A DNA stretch of 64,000 nucleotides. Origin: an uncultured Oscillospiraceae bacterium (GTDB lineage Bacteria; Bacillota; Clostridia; Oscillospirales; Ruminococcaceae). Each line of letters opens with the position of its first letter. The stretch's first letter is position 1. Location: contig CAKSLF010000003.1 in assembly GCA_934466455.1 (NCBI GenBank), positions 105,949-169,948 on the forward strand, in the 5' to 3' direction. Made by a program: the position numbers and the translations under genes. The notes under the pieces were generated by a model. That model ran no database searches, was not told where the DNA came from, and saw only the letters and a list, made by a program, of their open reading frames with translations. Below, piece by piece: positions 44,370 to 52,890 of this stretch.

Positions 44370-44618
44370 ATGCTCGGACAGGTAGTATTGTCAAAAGCCG
44401 GCAAGGACAGCGGAAGCTTTTATGCTGTGCTTATTGAGGAAGACGACTTTGCGTATATTGCCGATGGCAGACTGCGTAAGGTTGAAAAACCAAAAAGAAA
44501 ACGCAAAAAGCATCTTGCGCCAACCAAAACAGTGCTTTCGCCGCAGGATTACGAAACCGATTCACGGCTTCGAGCCGCATTGTCAAAATTCAACAAAACA
44601 AACGAGGGAGGAATATAA
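44370..44618 (+). CDS. KOW-domain RNA-binding protein (L14e-like)
   Basis: The 82-residue basic protein starts [20 protein letters not shown], a KOW/SH3-like beta-barrel start, followed by [15 protein letters not shown] and a helical tail. Clostridia often have such a protein between map and infA, resembling eukaryotic L14e/L6e N-termini. Its role is not established; ribosome or rRNA binding is likely from the charge and location. Start overlaps near the map end by 9 nt gap with GAGGTGAAGG. Confidence 0.82.
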   Translation: MLGQVVLSKAGKDSGSFYAVLIEEDDFAYIADGRLRKVEKPKRKRKKHLAPTKTVLSPQDYETDSRLRAALSKFNKTNEGGI

Positions 44619-44620
44619 GC

Positions 44621-44839
44621 TTGTCCAAGGAAGATGTTATTGAAATTGAGGGCACAGTAGTGGAAGCACTGCCCAGTGCTCAATTCAAGGTCGAGCTGCC
44701 CAATGGCCACCAAATTTTAGCCCATATTTCCGGAAAGCTTCGTATGAACTTCATCCGTATTCTTCCGGGAGATAAGGTGACGGTCGAAATGTCGCCATAC
44801 GATCTCACCAAAGGGCGCATTACATGGCGTTCCAAGTGA
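44621..44839 (+). CDS. infA: Translation initiation factor IF-1
   Basis: The 72-residue S1/OB-fold protein begins at TTG ([20 protein letters not shown]) and has [19 protein letters not shown] and the C-terminal [13 protein letters not shown]. It occupies the 30S A site during initiation. GGGAGG precedes the start, overlapping the KOW gene end. Confidence 0.97.
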   Translation: MSKEDVIEIEGTVVEALPSAQFKVELPNGHQILAHISGKLRMNFIRILPGDKVTVEMSPYDLTKGRITWRSK

Positions 44840-44853
44840 TAGGAGGTATATAA

Positions 44854-44967
44854 ATGAAAGTCAGACCTTCCGTAAAACCTATTTGCGAAAAATGCAAGAT
44901 CATCAAACGAAAAGGCCGTCTGATGGTTATCTGCTCCAATCCTAAACACAAACAGCGTCAAGGCTGA
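44854..44967 (+). CDS. rpmJ: 50S ribosomal protein L36, zinc form
   Basis: A 37-residue L36 ([20 protein letters not shown]) with the zinc ligands CEKC, a later Cys in VICSN and His in KHKQRQG. AGGAGG upstream. In the expected slot between infA and rpsM. Confidence 0.97.
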   Translation: MKVRPSVKPICEKCKIIKRKGRLMVICSNPKHKQRQG

Positions 44968-44996
44968 TTAACTAAAACGGAGGTGCAACAAAGTCT

Positions 44997-45365
44997 ATGG
45001 CTCGTATAGCTGGTATTGACCTGCCGAAGAATAAGAGAATTGAGATTGCTCTCACTTATATCTACGGTATCGGCCGCACAACCGCTACTAAGATCGTTGA
45101 AGAGACCGGTGTGGATCCTTCCATCCGCGTCAAAGATCTTTCCGAAGATGACGCCGCAAAACTGCGTGAGTACATCGACAAAAACATCGAGGTAGAGGGC
45201 GACCTTCGCCGTGCTACCGCACTTGATATCAAACGTCTGGTTGAAATTGGTTGCTATCGTGGTGTTCGCCACAGAAAAGGACTCCCCGTTCGCGGACAGA
45301 GAACCAAAACCAACGCCAGAACCCGCAAAGGTCCCAGAAAGACCATTGCAAACAAGAAGAAGTAA
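44997..45365 (+). CDS. rpsM: 30S ribosomal protein S13
   Basis: A 122-residue S13: [20 protein letters not shown] at the N-terminus, [20 protein letters not shown], and a basic C-terminal tail ([11 protein letters not shown]) that contacts P-site tRNA. GGAGG upstream. Confidence 0.98.
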   Translation: MARIAGIDLPKNKRIEIALTYIYGIGRTTATKIVEETGVDPSIRVKDLSEDDAAKLREYIDKNIEVEGDLRRATALDIKRLVEIGCYRGVRHRKGLPVRGQRTKTNARTRKGPRKTIANKKK

Positions 45366-45380
45366 GAGGGAGGATAAAAT

Positions 45381-45782
45381 ATGCCTAAAGCTAATGCTAA
45401 AAAAGCTGTTGTTCGCCGTCGTCGCGAGAAAAAGAATATTGAGCGTGGCGCAGCACATATCCAGTCCACCTTCAATAACACTATCGTAACCATCACCGAT
45501 GTTCGCGGCAACGCTCTTTCTTGGGCTTCCGCAGGCGGACTTGGCTTCCGTGGTTCCAGAAAATCCACTCCTTTTGCAGCACAGAGCGCAGCAGAAACTG
45601 CAGCAAAAGCAGCAATGGAGCACGGTCTTAAAACCGTTGAGGTTTTCGTAAAAGGTCCCGGTTCCGGTCGTGAAGCAGCAATCCGTGCCCTTCAGGCAGC
45701 AGGACTTGAAGTAACTATGATCAAAGATGTTACTCCCGTTCCGCACAACGGATGCCGCCCGCCCAAACGCCGCCGTGTATAA
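45381..45782 (+). CDS. rpsK: 30S ribosomal protein S11
   Basis: A 133-residue S11 with [38 protein letters not shown] and the C-terminal [13 protein letters not shown]. Forms part of the E-site platform. Confidence 0.98.
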   Translation: MPKANAKKAVVRRRREKKNIERGAAHIQSTFNNTIVTITDVRGNALSWASAGGLGFRGSRKSTPFAAQSAAETAAKAAMEHGLKTVEVFVKGPGSGREAAIRALQAAGLEVTMIKDVTPVPHNGCRPPKRRRV

Positions 45783-45820
45783 TGGTGGTTTACAGAAATT
45801 ATTGGAGGTGTAATTAACAC

Positions 45821-46447
45821 ATGGCAAGATATACAGGCTCTGTATGCAGACTGTGCCGTCGTGAAGGCAAGAAGCTCTTCCTTAAAGGCGAAAGATGCTA
45901 TGGTCCTAAATGTGCTTTAAGCCGCAGAGCATACGCTCCCGGTCAGCACGGTCAAGGCCGCAAGAAGGTTTCTGAATACGGTCTTCAGCTTCGTGCAAAA
46001 CAGCAGGCCAAGAGATATTACGGTGTTCTTGAAAGCCAGTTTGCTCATTATTTTGAGCTCGCCAGCAAACAGTCTGGTCAGGCTGGTGAAAACCTTCTCC
46101 GTATTCTTGAAAGCCGTCTTGACAATGTTGTCTATCGTTCCGGCCTTGCTTCCTCCAGAAAAGAAGCTCGCCAGCTCGTAAGACACGGTCACTATACCCT
46201 TAACGGCCACAAGGCCAACATCCCTTCCATCCTGCTCAAAGCCGGCGATGTAGTTGCTGTTGCCGACAAGAGCCGTCAGAACGAAAAACTCAAAGCAGTC
46301 GTCGAAGCCAACTCTGCACATCCCGTTCCTACCTGGATGAGCTTTGACCCGGAGAAGATGACCGTTGTGATCAATCAGCTTCCTAACCGTGAGGACATCG
46401 ACCTTGATGTTGAGGAGCACCTGATCGTTGAGTTGTACTCCAAATAA
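45821..46447 (+). CDS. rpsD: 30S ribosomal protein S4
   Basis: The 208-residue protein has an N-terminal zinc-type Cys set ([18 protein letters not shown], then a Cys in PKCALSRR) and the S4 domain [20 protein letters not shown]. Nucleates 16S assembly and, in other bacteria, represses its own operon. Confidence 0.98.
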   Translation: MARYTGSVCRLCRREGKKLFLKGERCYGPKCALSRRAYAPGQHGQGRKKVSEYGLQLRAKQQAKRYYGVLESQFAHYFELASKQSGQAGENLLRILESRLDNVVYRSGLASSRKEARQLVRHGHYTLNGHKANIPSILLKAGDVVAVADKSRQNEKLKAVVEANSAHPVPTWMSFDPEKMTVVINQLPNREDIDLDVEEHLIVELYSK

Positions 46448-46511
46448 TAATTGGTAGAACTGACAGGGGAATGCGAAACAGGGCGTTTTTGCCCACATAG
46501 GAGGGATTTTG

Positions 46512-47462
46512 ATGTTAGAAATAGAAAAGCCGAGAATCGAAACCGAAGAAAACCTCAATGACCCCAGCTACGGAAAATTTGTGGTTGAGCCGTTGGAGCG
46601 CGGATTTGGTACGACTCTTGGTAACAGCCTGAGACGCGTATTGCTCTCCTCGCTTCCCGGCGTTGCTGTAACATCCGTAAAGATTGACGGAATCCGTCAT
46701 GAATTTTCCACCATTCCCGGTGTAAAAGAGGATGTCACCGAGATCGTCCTTAACATAAAAGGTCTGACTGCGAAGCTTCATTGCGACGGTCCTAAAGTTG
46801 TTGTTATCGACGCCTCCGGTGAGTGTGAAGTCACTGCCGGTTCAATCCAAGCCGATTCCGAAGTCGAAATTCTCGACAAGGATATGCATATCGCTACCCT
46901 TGATGCCGACGGGCACCTCTTTATGGAGATTACTCTTGATAAGGGCCGCGGCTATATCTCTTCCGAGAGAAACAAGCAGGATATGCAGCCTGCAATCGGC
47001 GTAATCCCAGTTGATAGTATTTATACACCCGTGTTGAAGGTGAATTACACCGTTGAAAACACCCGTGTCGGTCAGATTACCGACTACGATAAGCTGACCC
47101 TTGAGGTGTGGACGGATTCCACTATTTCCGCAAAGGAAGCCGTCTCTTTGGGAGCCAAGGTCCTCAACGAACATCTCAACCTGTTCGTGGATCTTTCCGA
47201 AGACAAGTTCTCGGGAGACATAATGGTAGAAAAGGACAACAACAGCAAAGAAAAAGTCCTTGAGATGACCATTGAAGAGCTTGACCTGTCCGTGCGCAGC
47301 TTTAACTGCCTTAAACGCGCGGGCATCAACACGGTTGAAGACCTTATCGGTAAGTCCGAGGACGAAATGATGAAAGTTCGTAATCTCGGTAAAAAATCCC
47401 TTGAAGAGGTTGTTTCCAAGCTTGAATCCCTTGGTTTCAAACTCAACAAGGATGAAGACTAA
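46512..47462 (+). CDS. rpoA: RNA polymerase subunit alpha
   Basis: The 316-residue subunit has the assembly domain ([33 protein letters not shown]) and the C-terminal domain ([30 protein letters not shown]) that binds UP-elements and regulators. ATG 46512 with AGGAGGG. Follows rpsD after 64 nt. Confidence 0.98.
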   Translation: MLEIEKPRIETEENLNDPSYGKFVVEPLERGFGTTLGNSLRRVLLSSLPGVAVTSVKIDGIRHEFSTIPGVKEDVTEIVLNIKGLTAKLHCDGPKVVVIDASGECEVTAGSIQADSEVEILDKDMHIATLDADGHLFMEITLDKGRGYISSERNKQDMQPAIGVIPVDSIYTPVLKVNYTVENTRVGQITDYDKLTLEVWTDSTISAKEAVSLGAKVLNEHLNLFVDLSEDKFSGDIMVEKDNNSKEKVLEMTIEELDLSVRSFNCLKRAGINTVEDLIGKSEDEMMKVRNLGKKSLEEVVSKLESLGFKLNKDED

Positions 47463-47482
47463 TCAAAAAGGAGTGAATATCG

Positions 47483-47824
47483 ATGCCAGGAACGAGAAAG
47501 CTCGGTCGTACTTCCGACCACAGAAGAGCTATGCTCCGCGCGATGGTCACCTATCTGCTTGAAAAAGGCAAGATCGAAACCACCGTCACTCGTGCAAAAG
47601 AAGTGCGCGCCATGACTGAGAAGATGATCACTACTGCAAAGACCAGTGACCTTCATTCCAAGCGTCTTGTGTATGCCTTTGTAACAAAGGAAGATGTCGC
47701 AAAGAAACTCTTTGACGAGATCGCACCGAAGTACGCCGAAAGAAACGGCGGCTACACCAGAATAGTCAGAATCGGCCCGCGCCGTGGCGATGCCGCCGAA
47801 ATGGCGATCATTGAACTTGTGTAA
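47483..47824 (+). CDS. rplQ: 50S ribosomal protein L17
   Basis: A 113-residue L17: [20 protein letters not shown] at the start, [20 protein letters not shown] and the end [20 protein letters not shown]. Last gene of the cluster before an intrinsic terminator. Confidence 0.98.
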   Translation: MPGTRKLGRTSDHRRAMLRAMVTYLLEKGKIETTVTRAKEVRAMTEKMITTAKTSDLHSKRLVYAFVTKEDVAKKLFDEIAPKYAERNGGYTRIVRIGPRRGDAAEMAIIELV

Positions 47825-47842
47825 GCGAAAGAGCACAAAGAT

Positions 47843-47881
47843 AAAAAAACAGTTCCAGGAAAATCCGGGGGCTGTTTTTTG
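47843..47881 (+). terminator. Terminator of the ribosomal cluster
   Basis: An AAAAAACAG arm pairs with CTGTTTTTT across an imperfect GC inner stem, followed by T residues. It sits about 20 nt after rplQ. Confidence 0.82.
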
Positions 47882-47892
47882 TATGCGAGCAC

Positions 47893-48669
47893 TTATCCCA
47901 ACGCCACATCAAGTGCCATCATCACGCTGAAACCTGCGGCGAAAAGGATCGTGCCGACATTGGAATGTTTGCCGTGAGACATTTCGGGGATAAGCTCCTC
48001 CACCACCACATAGAGCATGGCACCGGCGGCAAAGCCGAACAGATAGGGCAGGGCGGGCACCACAAGAGAAGCCGCTAAAATCGTGAGCACTGCGCCCAAA
48101 GGCTCAACTGCGCCGGAGAGTACGCCGTCGAAGAAGGCTTTTGATTTTTTCATGCCCTCGGCGCACAGGGGCATTGAAATTATCGCGCCCTCCGGAAAAT
48201 TCTGAATTGCTATGCCGAGGGAAAGAGCCAACGCACCGGCGGCGGAGATTTCCGTCTTGCCGGAGAGATACCCGGCGTAAACGACGCCCACAGCCATTCC
48301 CTCCGGGATATTGTGCAGGGTGACGGCGAGCAGCATCATGGTGGTTTTTTGCAGCTTGCTTTTGGGGCCCTCCGCTTGGGTGGCGTTGTTGTGGAGGTGC
48401 GGAATTATGTGGTCGAGCAGCAGCAGGAACAAAACTCCCGCCCAAAAGCCCGCCGCCGCAGGAAGAAAAGACAGCTTGCCGAGGTGCTCCGACTGCTCAA
48501 TGGCGGGAATAATCAGGCTCCAGACGGAGGCGGCGGTCATAACGCCGGAGGCAAAGCCCACAAGTCCGCGGCGAACATTGTCGCCGAAGGATTTCCGCAT
48601 AAAAAATACGCAGGCGGCACCGAGGGAGGTTCCGATAAAGGGGATAAGTATTCCGTAAAAGACATTCAT
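47893..48669 (-). CDS. ZIP family metal transporter
   Basis: The 258-residue membrane protein has eight hydrophobic segments and the two ZIP metal-binding motifs HNIPEGMA (TM4) and QNFPEGA (TM5). A His/Asn-rich cytosolic loop (HIIPHLHNNA) lies between TM3 and TM4. Such ZupT-like proteins import Zn, and sometimes Fe or Mn. AAAGGAG lies 9 nt before the ATG. Its promoter and an operator-like dyad lie upstream at 48686-48734, suggesting metal control. Confidence 0.92.
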   Translation of the reverse strand: MNVFYGILIPFIGTSLGAACVFFMRKSFGDNVRRGLVGFASGVMTAASVWSLIIPAIEQSEHLGKLSFLPAAAGFWAGVLFLLLLDHIIPHLHNNATQAEGPKSKLQKTTMMLLAVTLHNIPEGMAVGVVYAGYLSGKTEISAAGALALSLGIAIQNFPEGAIISMPLCAEGMKKSKAFFDGVLSGAVEPLGAVLTILAASLVVPALPYLFGFAAGAMLYVVVEELIPEMSHGKHSNVGTILFAAGFSVMMALDVALG

Positions 48670-48685
48670 ATATAAAGCTCCTTTT

Positions 48686-48703
48686 GGTTAGTGTAATCTA
48701 ACC
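48686..48703 (-). promoter_or_regulatory. Operator-like dyad GGTTAG-N6-CTAACC before the ZIP gene
   Basis: Perfect 6-bp arms with a 6-bp spacer begin 2 bp downstream of the -10 box. The half-sites resemble the TTAGGTTAG...CTAACC palindromes bound by DtxR/IdeR-type metalloregulators. The true binder is unknown. Confidence 0.6.
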
Positions 48704-48705
48704 GT

Positions 48706-48734
48706 ATTATACGACAAGACTTCAAAAAAGTCAA
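48706..48734 (-). promoter_or_regulatory. Promoter of the ZIP gene
   Basis: On the minus strand TTGACT (48729-48734), a 17-bp spacer and TATAAT (48706-48711). Confidence 0.8.
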
Positions 48735-48779
48735 TGCCGTAGAATAAAAAGGGGCTTTTGCTTTTGAAAAATCGCTTAT

Positions 48780-49730
48780 CTATGCGAATTTCGCGGCGAA
48801 GGGCAGAGCCGCTGCAAGCAGAAGCGCAATTACATAGCAGACGGCGAAGGCTTTTCCGAAGCCGGAGCTTTTGCTTTCGGAGAGGCGGCGCTGTTCGAGG
48901 AGAAAGCCGCAGAGGGCGGCAGCCCAAGCCGGAAGCATAATTCCCACGGAAATAAGCGCCGGAGCGGAGTTGTTTTCTATGCCGTAATGTTCAAAAACAA
49001 GGAGCATTTCCGCTATGGATATAAGCAAAAATGCGATAAATATGCAAACAGACGGATAGCTCCGCTTGGCACGGAGATAATCTTCTTTGTGAACATAGAT
49101 TTTTGCGGAAAATTTAATATTAAAAACGAGTATTTCGCCGACATACATAGAGCAGAAAAGCAGCATAAGCGCGGGAAGCAGACGGCTGCTCGGAGCAAAG
49201 CAGCCGGACAGCGCCAAAATTCCGGTGTGGGCGGTGCAGAGGGCGCAGAGGGCGAGGTCAAGCTTTTCGAGGTAGTTTTTCACGGCGGGGATGTTGTATT
49301 CCACGGAGTCGTCAAAGCCCGCAATACCGGAAAAATCGCCGCCGCTTATGCTTGAACGAAAGTACAGGTGCACGAAAAGCTGCACCGGCAGGGCGATTAT
49401 AAAACAGCATAGAGCAGTGCCGATACCCGCCTTGCCAAAGACGGAGGCTGCGGCGGCAAGGGCGGCAAATACCGCCGAAGCACCGCAGAAAATCCCCGCA
49501 AAGGGAGCCGTTTTGCGGCTGCCCGCGGAGGGTAAAACGGGGGAGAGCTCCTCCGGCGGGATGCCGTACAGCTTTGACAGCGCAAGAAGATTTTCTGTCG
49601 AGGGGCGGCTCTTGCCGTTTTCCCATTTGGCTACCGCCTGCCGGCTTACGGAAAGCAGCTCCGCGGCGGCTTCTTGAGAAAGACCCTTTGCTTTTCGGGC
49701 GGCGGTGATTTTTTCGCTGAATTCGTTCAT
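48780..49730 (-). CDS. XRE-type HTH protein with seven membrane segments
   Basis: The 316-residue protein has an N-terminal helix-turn-helix (GLSQEAAAELLSVSRQAVAK, then WENGKSRPS) and about seven hydrophobic segments from residue 75 to the end. The layout suggests a membrane-bound regulator that senses a signal in the envelope. I do not recognise the membrane domain. Codon use is more GC-rich than in flanking genes. AGGAGG lies upstream of the ATG. A promoter-like pair lies at 49763-49791. Its targets are unknown; the ZIP and FAD genes are nearest. Confidence 0.8.
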   Translation of the reverse strand: MNEFSEKITAARKAKGLSQEAAAELLSVSRQAVAKWENGKSRPSTENLLALSKLYGIPPEELSPVLPSAGSRKTAPFAGIFCGASAVFAALAAAASVFGKAGIGTALCCFIIALPVQLFVHLYFRSSISGGDFSGIAGFDDSVEYNIPAVKNYLEKLDLALCALCTAHTGILALSGCFAPSSRLLPALMLLFCSMYVGEILVFNIKFSAKIYVHKEDYLRAKRSYPSVCIFIAFLLISIAEMLLVFEHYGIENNSAPALISVGIMLPAWAAALCGFLLEQRRLSESKSSGFGKAFAVCYVIALLLAAALPFAAKFA

Positions 49731-49762
49731 AAAAATCCTCCTCTATGTTATATTGCAGCTAA

Positions 49763-49791
49763 ATTATACACCGCGGATAGGAAATAGTCCA
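49763..49791 (-). promoter_or_regulatory. Promoter of the HTH membrane protein gene
   Basis: On the minus strand TGGACT (49786-49791), a 17-bp spacer and TATAAT (49763-49768), 32 nt before the start codon. Confidence 0.6.
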
Positions 49792-49901
49792 TACACTTTT
49801 GTGCTACTTTCGGTTGCAGCGGGATTTTTTAGCGCAAAAGCTTCAAATTGCAGAGAAAAAGCCACCCTTTCTTCAAAATATTCAAATACTGTCCATAGAC
49901 A

Positions 49902-49930
49902 TTGACTATGAATGATGATATAATTATAAT
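49902..49930 (+). promoter_or_regulatory. Promoter of the FAD-dependent oxidoreductase gene
   Basis: TTGACT (49902-49907), 17 bp and TATAAT (49925-49930), ending 27 nt before the start codon. Confidence 0.75.
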
Positions 49931-49957
49931 GCAATAATTTGTGGAGTTGAATGAGTT

Positions 49958-51346
49958 ATGAAAACCGATGTAGTCATTATCGGAGCAGGTCCTGCGGGAA
50001 TTTTTACCGCCATAGAAATGCTCCGCCTTGGAAGCAAAAAGAAAATAGTTATCGTGGAAAAAGGTCAACCCGTTGAAAAACGCCGCTGCCCGAAAATAAA
50101 GACCGGCAAATGTATGAACTGCAAGCCGTATTGCCACATCACAACGGGCTTTTCCGGTGCGGGTGCTTTTTCTGACGGAAAGCTTAGCCTTGCCGTTGCC
50201 GTCGGAGGAGATTTGCCGACTCTTATCGGCGAACAATTTGCTCAGGAAACAATAAATTATACCGATAAAATTTATCTTGAGTTTGGAGCAGATGAGCACA
50301 TAGAGGGACTTGGGCACGAGGAAGAGAAAAAAGAAATCCGCCGTAATGCAATAAAGGCGGGGTTGCGTCTTGTAGATTGCCCGATTCGCCACCTTGGCAC
50401 AGAAAAAGCACAGGACCTTTACGGAAGAATAGAAAAATACCTTCTTGATAACGGCGTTGAAATTTATTTTGGCTACGAATGTACAAATCTTAAATTTGAG
50501 GGCAACTCCTGCGTAGGCGCATATATTACAAACGGCAAAGAGAGCCTTGAAATTGACGCAGACCATGTTGTTGTCGCAACCGGTCGCCGGGGTGCGGATT
50601 GGCTTGAAAAGCTCTGTGCGGAGCACGACATACATCACCATGCCGGAACCGTTGACATCGGTGTTCGTGTTGAGGTAAGAAACGAGATTATGGAAAAGGT
50701 CAACGATGTCCTCTATGAATCAAAGCTTGTCGGCTATCCTGCCCCTTATAAAAACAAGGTGCGCACCTTCTGCCAAAATCCGGGCGGATTTGTAAGTCAG
50801 GAAAACTATGACAACGACCTTGCGGTAGTAAACGGACATTCCTATAAAGAAACAAAGTCCGACAATACTAACCTTGCAATCCTTGTTTCTCACAACTTTA
50901 CATACCCCTTTAATCAGCCGATTGAATATGCTCAAAAAGTTGGCGAGCTTACAAATATGCTCGGTGCAGGGCATATTATGGTGCAGCGTTACGGCGATAT
51001 TCTCGACGGCAAGCGCACATGGGAAAAGGAGCTTAGTCAGGCAAATGTCCGTCCGACCTTGGTGGACGCCGTAGCCGGAGATATTACTGCGGCGATGCCA
51101 TACCGTGCAATGACGAACATCATAAACTTTATTCAGGCAATGGATCAGGTTGTTCCGGGCTTTGCCTCCAACGAAACGCTGCTCTATTCTCCGGAGCTTA
51201 AATTTTACAGCAACAAAATTGAAATGGACGCCGATTTTAACACCAATGTAAAGGGGCTGCATTGCCTCGGCGATTCAAGCGGCTGGACAAGAGGACTTAT
51301 GATGTCCTCCGTTATGGGCGTTCTTATGGGAAGAAAACTTGTATAA
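49958..51346 (+). CDS. FAD-dependent oxidoreductase of the COG2509 type
   Basis: The 462-residue flavoprotein opens with the dinucleotide-binding motif VVIIGAGPAGIFTAIE. A four-Cys segment follows (CPKIKTGKCMNCKPYC, residues about 44-59), then TTGFSGAGAFSDGKLSL, VVATGRRGADW and the C-terminal FAD contact LGDSSGWTRGLM. This is a widespread uncharacterised family in anaerobic Firmicutes; the reaction is unknown. The Cys cluster might hold an Fe-S centre or zinc. It has its own promoter and terminator, so it is probably monocistronic. Confidence 0.85.
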   Translation: MKTDVVIIGAGPAGIFTAIEMLRLGSKKKIVIVEKGQPVEKRRCPKIKTGKCMNCKPYCHITTGFSGAGAFSDGKLSLAVAVGGDLPTLIGEQFAQETINYTDKIYLEFGADEHIEGLGHEEEKKEIRRNAIKAGLRLVDCPIRHLGTEKAQDLYGRIEKYLLDNGVEIYFGYECTNLKFEGNSCVGAYITNGKESLEIDADHVVVATGRRGADWLEKLCAEHDIHHHAGTVDIGVRVEVRNEIMEKVNDVLYESKLVGYPAPYKNKVRTFCQNPGGFVSQENYDNDLAVVNGHSYKETKSDNTNLAILVSHNFTYPFNQPIEYAQKVGELTNMLGAGHIMVQRYGDILDGKRTWEKELSQANVRPTLVDAVAGDITAAMPYRAMTNIINFIQAMDQVVPGFASNETLLYSPELKFYSNKIEMDADFNTNVKGLHCLGDSSGWTRGLMMSSVMGVLMGRKLV

Positions 51347-51373
51347 CAAAACGCCCTTCGACAAAAAAATCAA

Positions 51374-51416
51374 AGACCGACCCTTATTATATATAAGGGT
51401 CGGTTATTTTTTTTTA
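51374..51416 (+). terminator. Terminator between the FAD gene and spoIIAA
   Basis: A 13-bp stem (GACCGACCCTTAT against ATAAGGGTCGGTT) with a short AT loop and a run of T. It ends about 25 nt before spoIIAA, leaving little room for a separate promoter. Confidence 0.92.
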
Positions 51417-51441
51417 AGAAAATGCAGGGAGGTTAAAATTT

Positions 51442-51771
51442 ATGCCGGTTGATATAGACATTGATGAAAACAGCGTTACGGCATACATTTCCGGAGATAT
51501 TGACCACCACAGTGCGGCGGGCTTGCGCAGCAAAATCGACGAGGCGGTGGAGAGAGCGTATCCGGAGGTGCTTGTCTTGGATTTTGGCGGGGTTACATTT
51601 ATGGATAGCTCCGGAATAGGACTTGTTATGGGGCGTTGGAAGCTTATGCGTGATATTTCGGGCAGGGTTGTTATTGAAAACGCACCAAAAACCATAAAAA
51701 AGGTTATGAAAATGTCGGGGATAGAAAAGCTTATTTCCGCAGGGGAGAAAAAGGAGGGCAGCTTTGTATGA
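51442..51771 (+). CDS. spoIIAA: Anti-sigma F factor antagonist SpoIIAA
   Basis: The 109-residue STAS protein has the phosphorylation site FMDSSGIGLVMGRWK. When unphosphorylated it binds SpoIIAB and frees sigma F in the forespore. GGGAGG precedes the ATG. Its stop overlaps the spoIIAB start (ATGA). First gene of a classical three-gene operon. Confidence 0.95.
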   Translation: MPVDIDIDENSVTAYISGDIDHHSAAGLRSKIDEAVERAYPEVLVLDFGGVTFMDSSGIGLVMGRWKLMRDISGRVVIENAPKTIKKVMKMSGIEKLISAGEKKEGSFV

Positions 51772-52205
51772 AGCCGATAAATGAGATGAAGCTTTCGTTC
51801 GAGGGACGCTCCTGTAACGAGGGCTTTGCAAGAAGTGCGGTTGCAGCGTTTGTTGCGGTGCTCGACCCGACGGTGGAGGAGATTTCCGATATAAAAACCG
51901 CCGTTTCCGAGGCCGTTACGAACTGTATTGTCCACGGCTACCGGGACAAAATCGGTACGGTATACATACACGCAAAAATATTCGAGGGCGGGCGGATAGC
52001 GGTAAGCATAAAAGACAGAGGCTGCGGTATCGCCGATGTAAAAAAAGCAATGGAGCCGCTTTTTACCACCTGCGAAACCGGGGAAAGAGCCGGGCTTGGG
52101 TTTTCGATTATGAGCTCGTTTATGGACAAGCTTATGGTGCGGTCAAAGCCGGGCAGCGGGACCTGTGTAACCCTCGAAAAAATTATCGTGTCGAAAGGAA
52201 AATGA
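51768..52205 (+). CDS. spoIIAB: Anti-sigma F factor / serine kinase SpoIIAB
   Basis: The 145-residue GHKL-fold kinase binds sigma F and phosphorylates SpoIIAA. N-box KTAVSEAVTNCIVHGY, G1 box KDRGCGIAD and G2 GLGFSIMSSFMD are present. It overlaps spoIIAA by 4 nt and precedes sigF by 1 nt, implying tight stoichiometric coupling. Confidence 0.96.
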   Translation: MKPINEMKLSFEGRSCNEGFARSAVAAFVAVLDPTVEEISDIKTAVSEAVTNCIVHGYRDKIGTVYIHAKIFEGGRIAVSIKDRGCGIADVKKAMEPLFTTCETGERAGLGFSIMSSFMDKLMVRSKPGSGTCVTLEKIIVSKGK

Positions 52206-52206
52206 T

Positions 52207-52890
52207 ATGTCGGTAACCGCAATTACTGACAGCCGGGCGGACAGAGATACTCTTATAACGGAAAATTTGGGGCTTGTTCATACCTGTGCCCACCGCTTTT
52301 CGGGAAAAGGAATCGAATATGAGGATCTTTTTCAGGCAGGGTGTATGGGGCTTGTTAAGGCGTTTGACGCATTTGATACGGAACGGGGCGTAAGGTTTTC
52401 AACATATGCCGTTCCGGTTATTCTTGGTGAAATACGAAGGCTTTTTCGGGACGGCGGCACCGTTAAGGTAAGCCGAACGCTGAAGGAGCTTTCTATGAAA
52501 ACCGCAAGGGAAAGAGAGGCTTTTGCTCTTAAAGAAGGACGGGAGCCGACGATAAAGGAGCTTGCGCAGAGGCTTTGCGTTACCGAGGAGGAGGTTACGG
52601 AGGCGGTTTGTGCCGCTGCGCCGGTAGTTTCGCTAACGGTGGGCGAGGATAACGGCGGCGGTCAGGAGGATATTCCGGTCGAGTCACCGGAGGAGCAGAT
52701 TTCCGAACGGCTTTCCGTTATACAGGCGGTTTCCACCCTTGACGAAAAGGACAGAGCGTTGGTCCGGCTTAGGTATTACGAAAACAAAACCCAATCGCAA
52801 ACGGCAGCGGTGCTTGGAATGACGCAGGTGCAGGTATCCCGAAGAGAAAAGAAAATTTTGGGGATACTGCGGGCGGAGCTTAACGGATAA
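52207..52890 (+). CDS. sigF: RNA polymerase sporulation sigma factor F
   Basis: The 227-residue sigma-70 family protein has region 2 (YEDLFQAGCMGLVKAFDAFD; GVRFSTYAVPVILGEIRR), region 3 (VSRTLKELSMK) and region 4 with a helix-turn-helix (KTQSQTAAVLGMTQVQVSR). It drives early forespore genes. Its last 11 nt overlap the convergent feoB end. Confidence 0.96.
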   Translation: MSVTAITDSRADRDTLITENLGLVHTCAHRFSGKGIEYEDLFQAGCMGLVKAFDAFDTERGVRFSTYAVPVILGEIRRLFRDGGTVKVSRTLKELSMKTAREREAFALKEGREPTIKELAQRLCVTEEEVTEAVCAAAPVVSLTVGEDNGGGQEDIPVESPEEQISERLSVIQAVSTLDEKDRALVRLRYYENKTQSQTAAVLGMTQVQVSRREKKILGILRAELNG

